From Pirellulaceae bacterium (GTDB lineage Bacteria > Planctomycetota > Planctomycetia > Pirellulales > Pirellulaceae), in assembly GCA_016784735.1 (NCBI GenBank), contig JADHUC010000001.1:1-64000 (forward strand): a stretch of 64,000 bases of DNA, written 5' to 3'. The translations under genes were made by a program, and so were the position numbers. Shown here piece by piece: positions 63,855-64,000 of the stretch. How positions within the stretch are numbered: the stretch's first letter is position 1; each line of letters begins with the position of its first letter. Under the pieces are notes generated by a model that saw nothing but the letters and a program-made list of their open reading frames with translations, was not told the DNA's origin and ran no database searches.

Positions 63855-64000
63855 CTAGGCTCGCAGCTTGAGCTGCAGGGACTCGCCAGCTTCCAGCGTG
63901 ATATCGCGGGCAAAACGGACCAGTACTTGATTGTCCTCGCGCTCGATCGTCGCGGCCTCCGGCCGGTCTTTCACGGTGGCGTCGACGTGAGTCGGGTCGA
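63855..64000 (-). CDS. C-terminus of a gene cut by the window edge
   Basis: On the minus strand the frame enters from the right edge and reads DPTHVDATVKDRPEAATIER, then RFARDITLEAGESLQLKLRA, stopping at 63855-63857. It is clearly coding: amino-acid use is balanced and no stop interrupts. About 48 residues are visible, a beta-rich C-terminal domain like those ending secreted glycosidases. I cannot identify the protein. A 40-codon frame at 63719-63841 on the other strand overlaps the previous stop (ATGA) but looks accidental. Confidence 0.7.
   Translation of the reverse strand, partial: DPTHVDATVKDRPEAATIEREDNQVLVRFARDITLEAGESLQLKLRA

Overview
The window looks like a planctomycete chromosome, probably from the Pirellulales or a close relative. 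GC is moderate to high (about 58-60% by eye). Secreted proteins are very abundant: at least five twin-arginine signals and many Sec signals. The families are ones typical of that phylum: c-type-heme proteins with PD40 propellers, DUF4838, SHD1, PIG-L deacetylases, ceramidase-like enzymes and GH43/BNR-type propellers. Many short palindromic repeats lie between genes and sometimes inside them. No rRNA, tRNA or CRISPR array was seen. This placement is inference from gene content.

Layout. 1-8998 (minus strand) is a nucleic-acid defence module. In transcription order it holds a decayed HTH gene, an SNF2 helicase, a truncated AlbA_2-type gene that overlaps the helicase, a DUF1156 adenine methylase, an unrecognised 194-aa protein and a HEPN-DUF499 ATPase that runs off the window. 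8999-9721 is gene debris. 9722-25633 is a mostly plus-strand block of exported proteins: two large c-heme/propeller proteins related to hydrazine synthase alpha, a Tat-exported methyltransferase-PQQ-propeller fusion, two GH43-like proteins, a DUF4838 protein on the opposite strand and a calcineurin-type phosphoesterase. 25766-26427 is a VapBC-type toxin-antitoxin pair.

26428-42385 mixes exported enzymes with repeat elements. The enzymes are a serine hydrolase, two ceramidase-like proteins, a degenerate aldo/keto reductase, a tetraheme-TPR-FGE fusion, an acetylxylan esterase, a BNR sialidase-like protein and a glycosidase-like protein. A frameshifted DUF2806 gene and a C-terminal gene fragment also lie here. 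43081-47450 is a second DNA-transaction patch: a small RHH-like protein with an HNH nuclease, then a Pif1/RecD-like helicase, bordered by truncated genes. 47629-63722 returns to exported carbohydrate and ester metabolism: esterases, a PIG-L deacetylase, propellers, a sugar/H+ symporter, a discoidin-glycosidase-like protein, an SHD1 lipoprotein and a third ceramidase-like enzyme. The C-terminus of one more gene is cut by the right edge.

Functionally, most of the window fits extracellular or periplasmic breakdown of decorated polysaccharides (deacetylation, de-esterification, propeller glycosidases, sugar import). Some c-type-heme proteins could pass electrons from that chemistry. The defence module and the helicase/HNH patch sit next to gene fragments, consistent with repeated insertion and deletion. 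Functional links across the window are inference. Family assignments rest on motifs read in the translated sequence, not on database searches.
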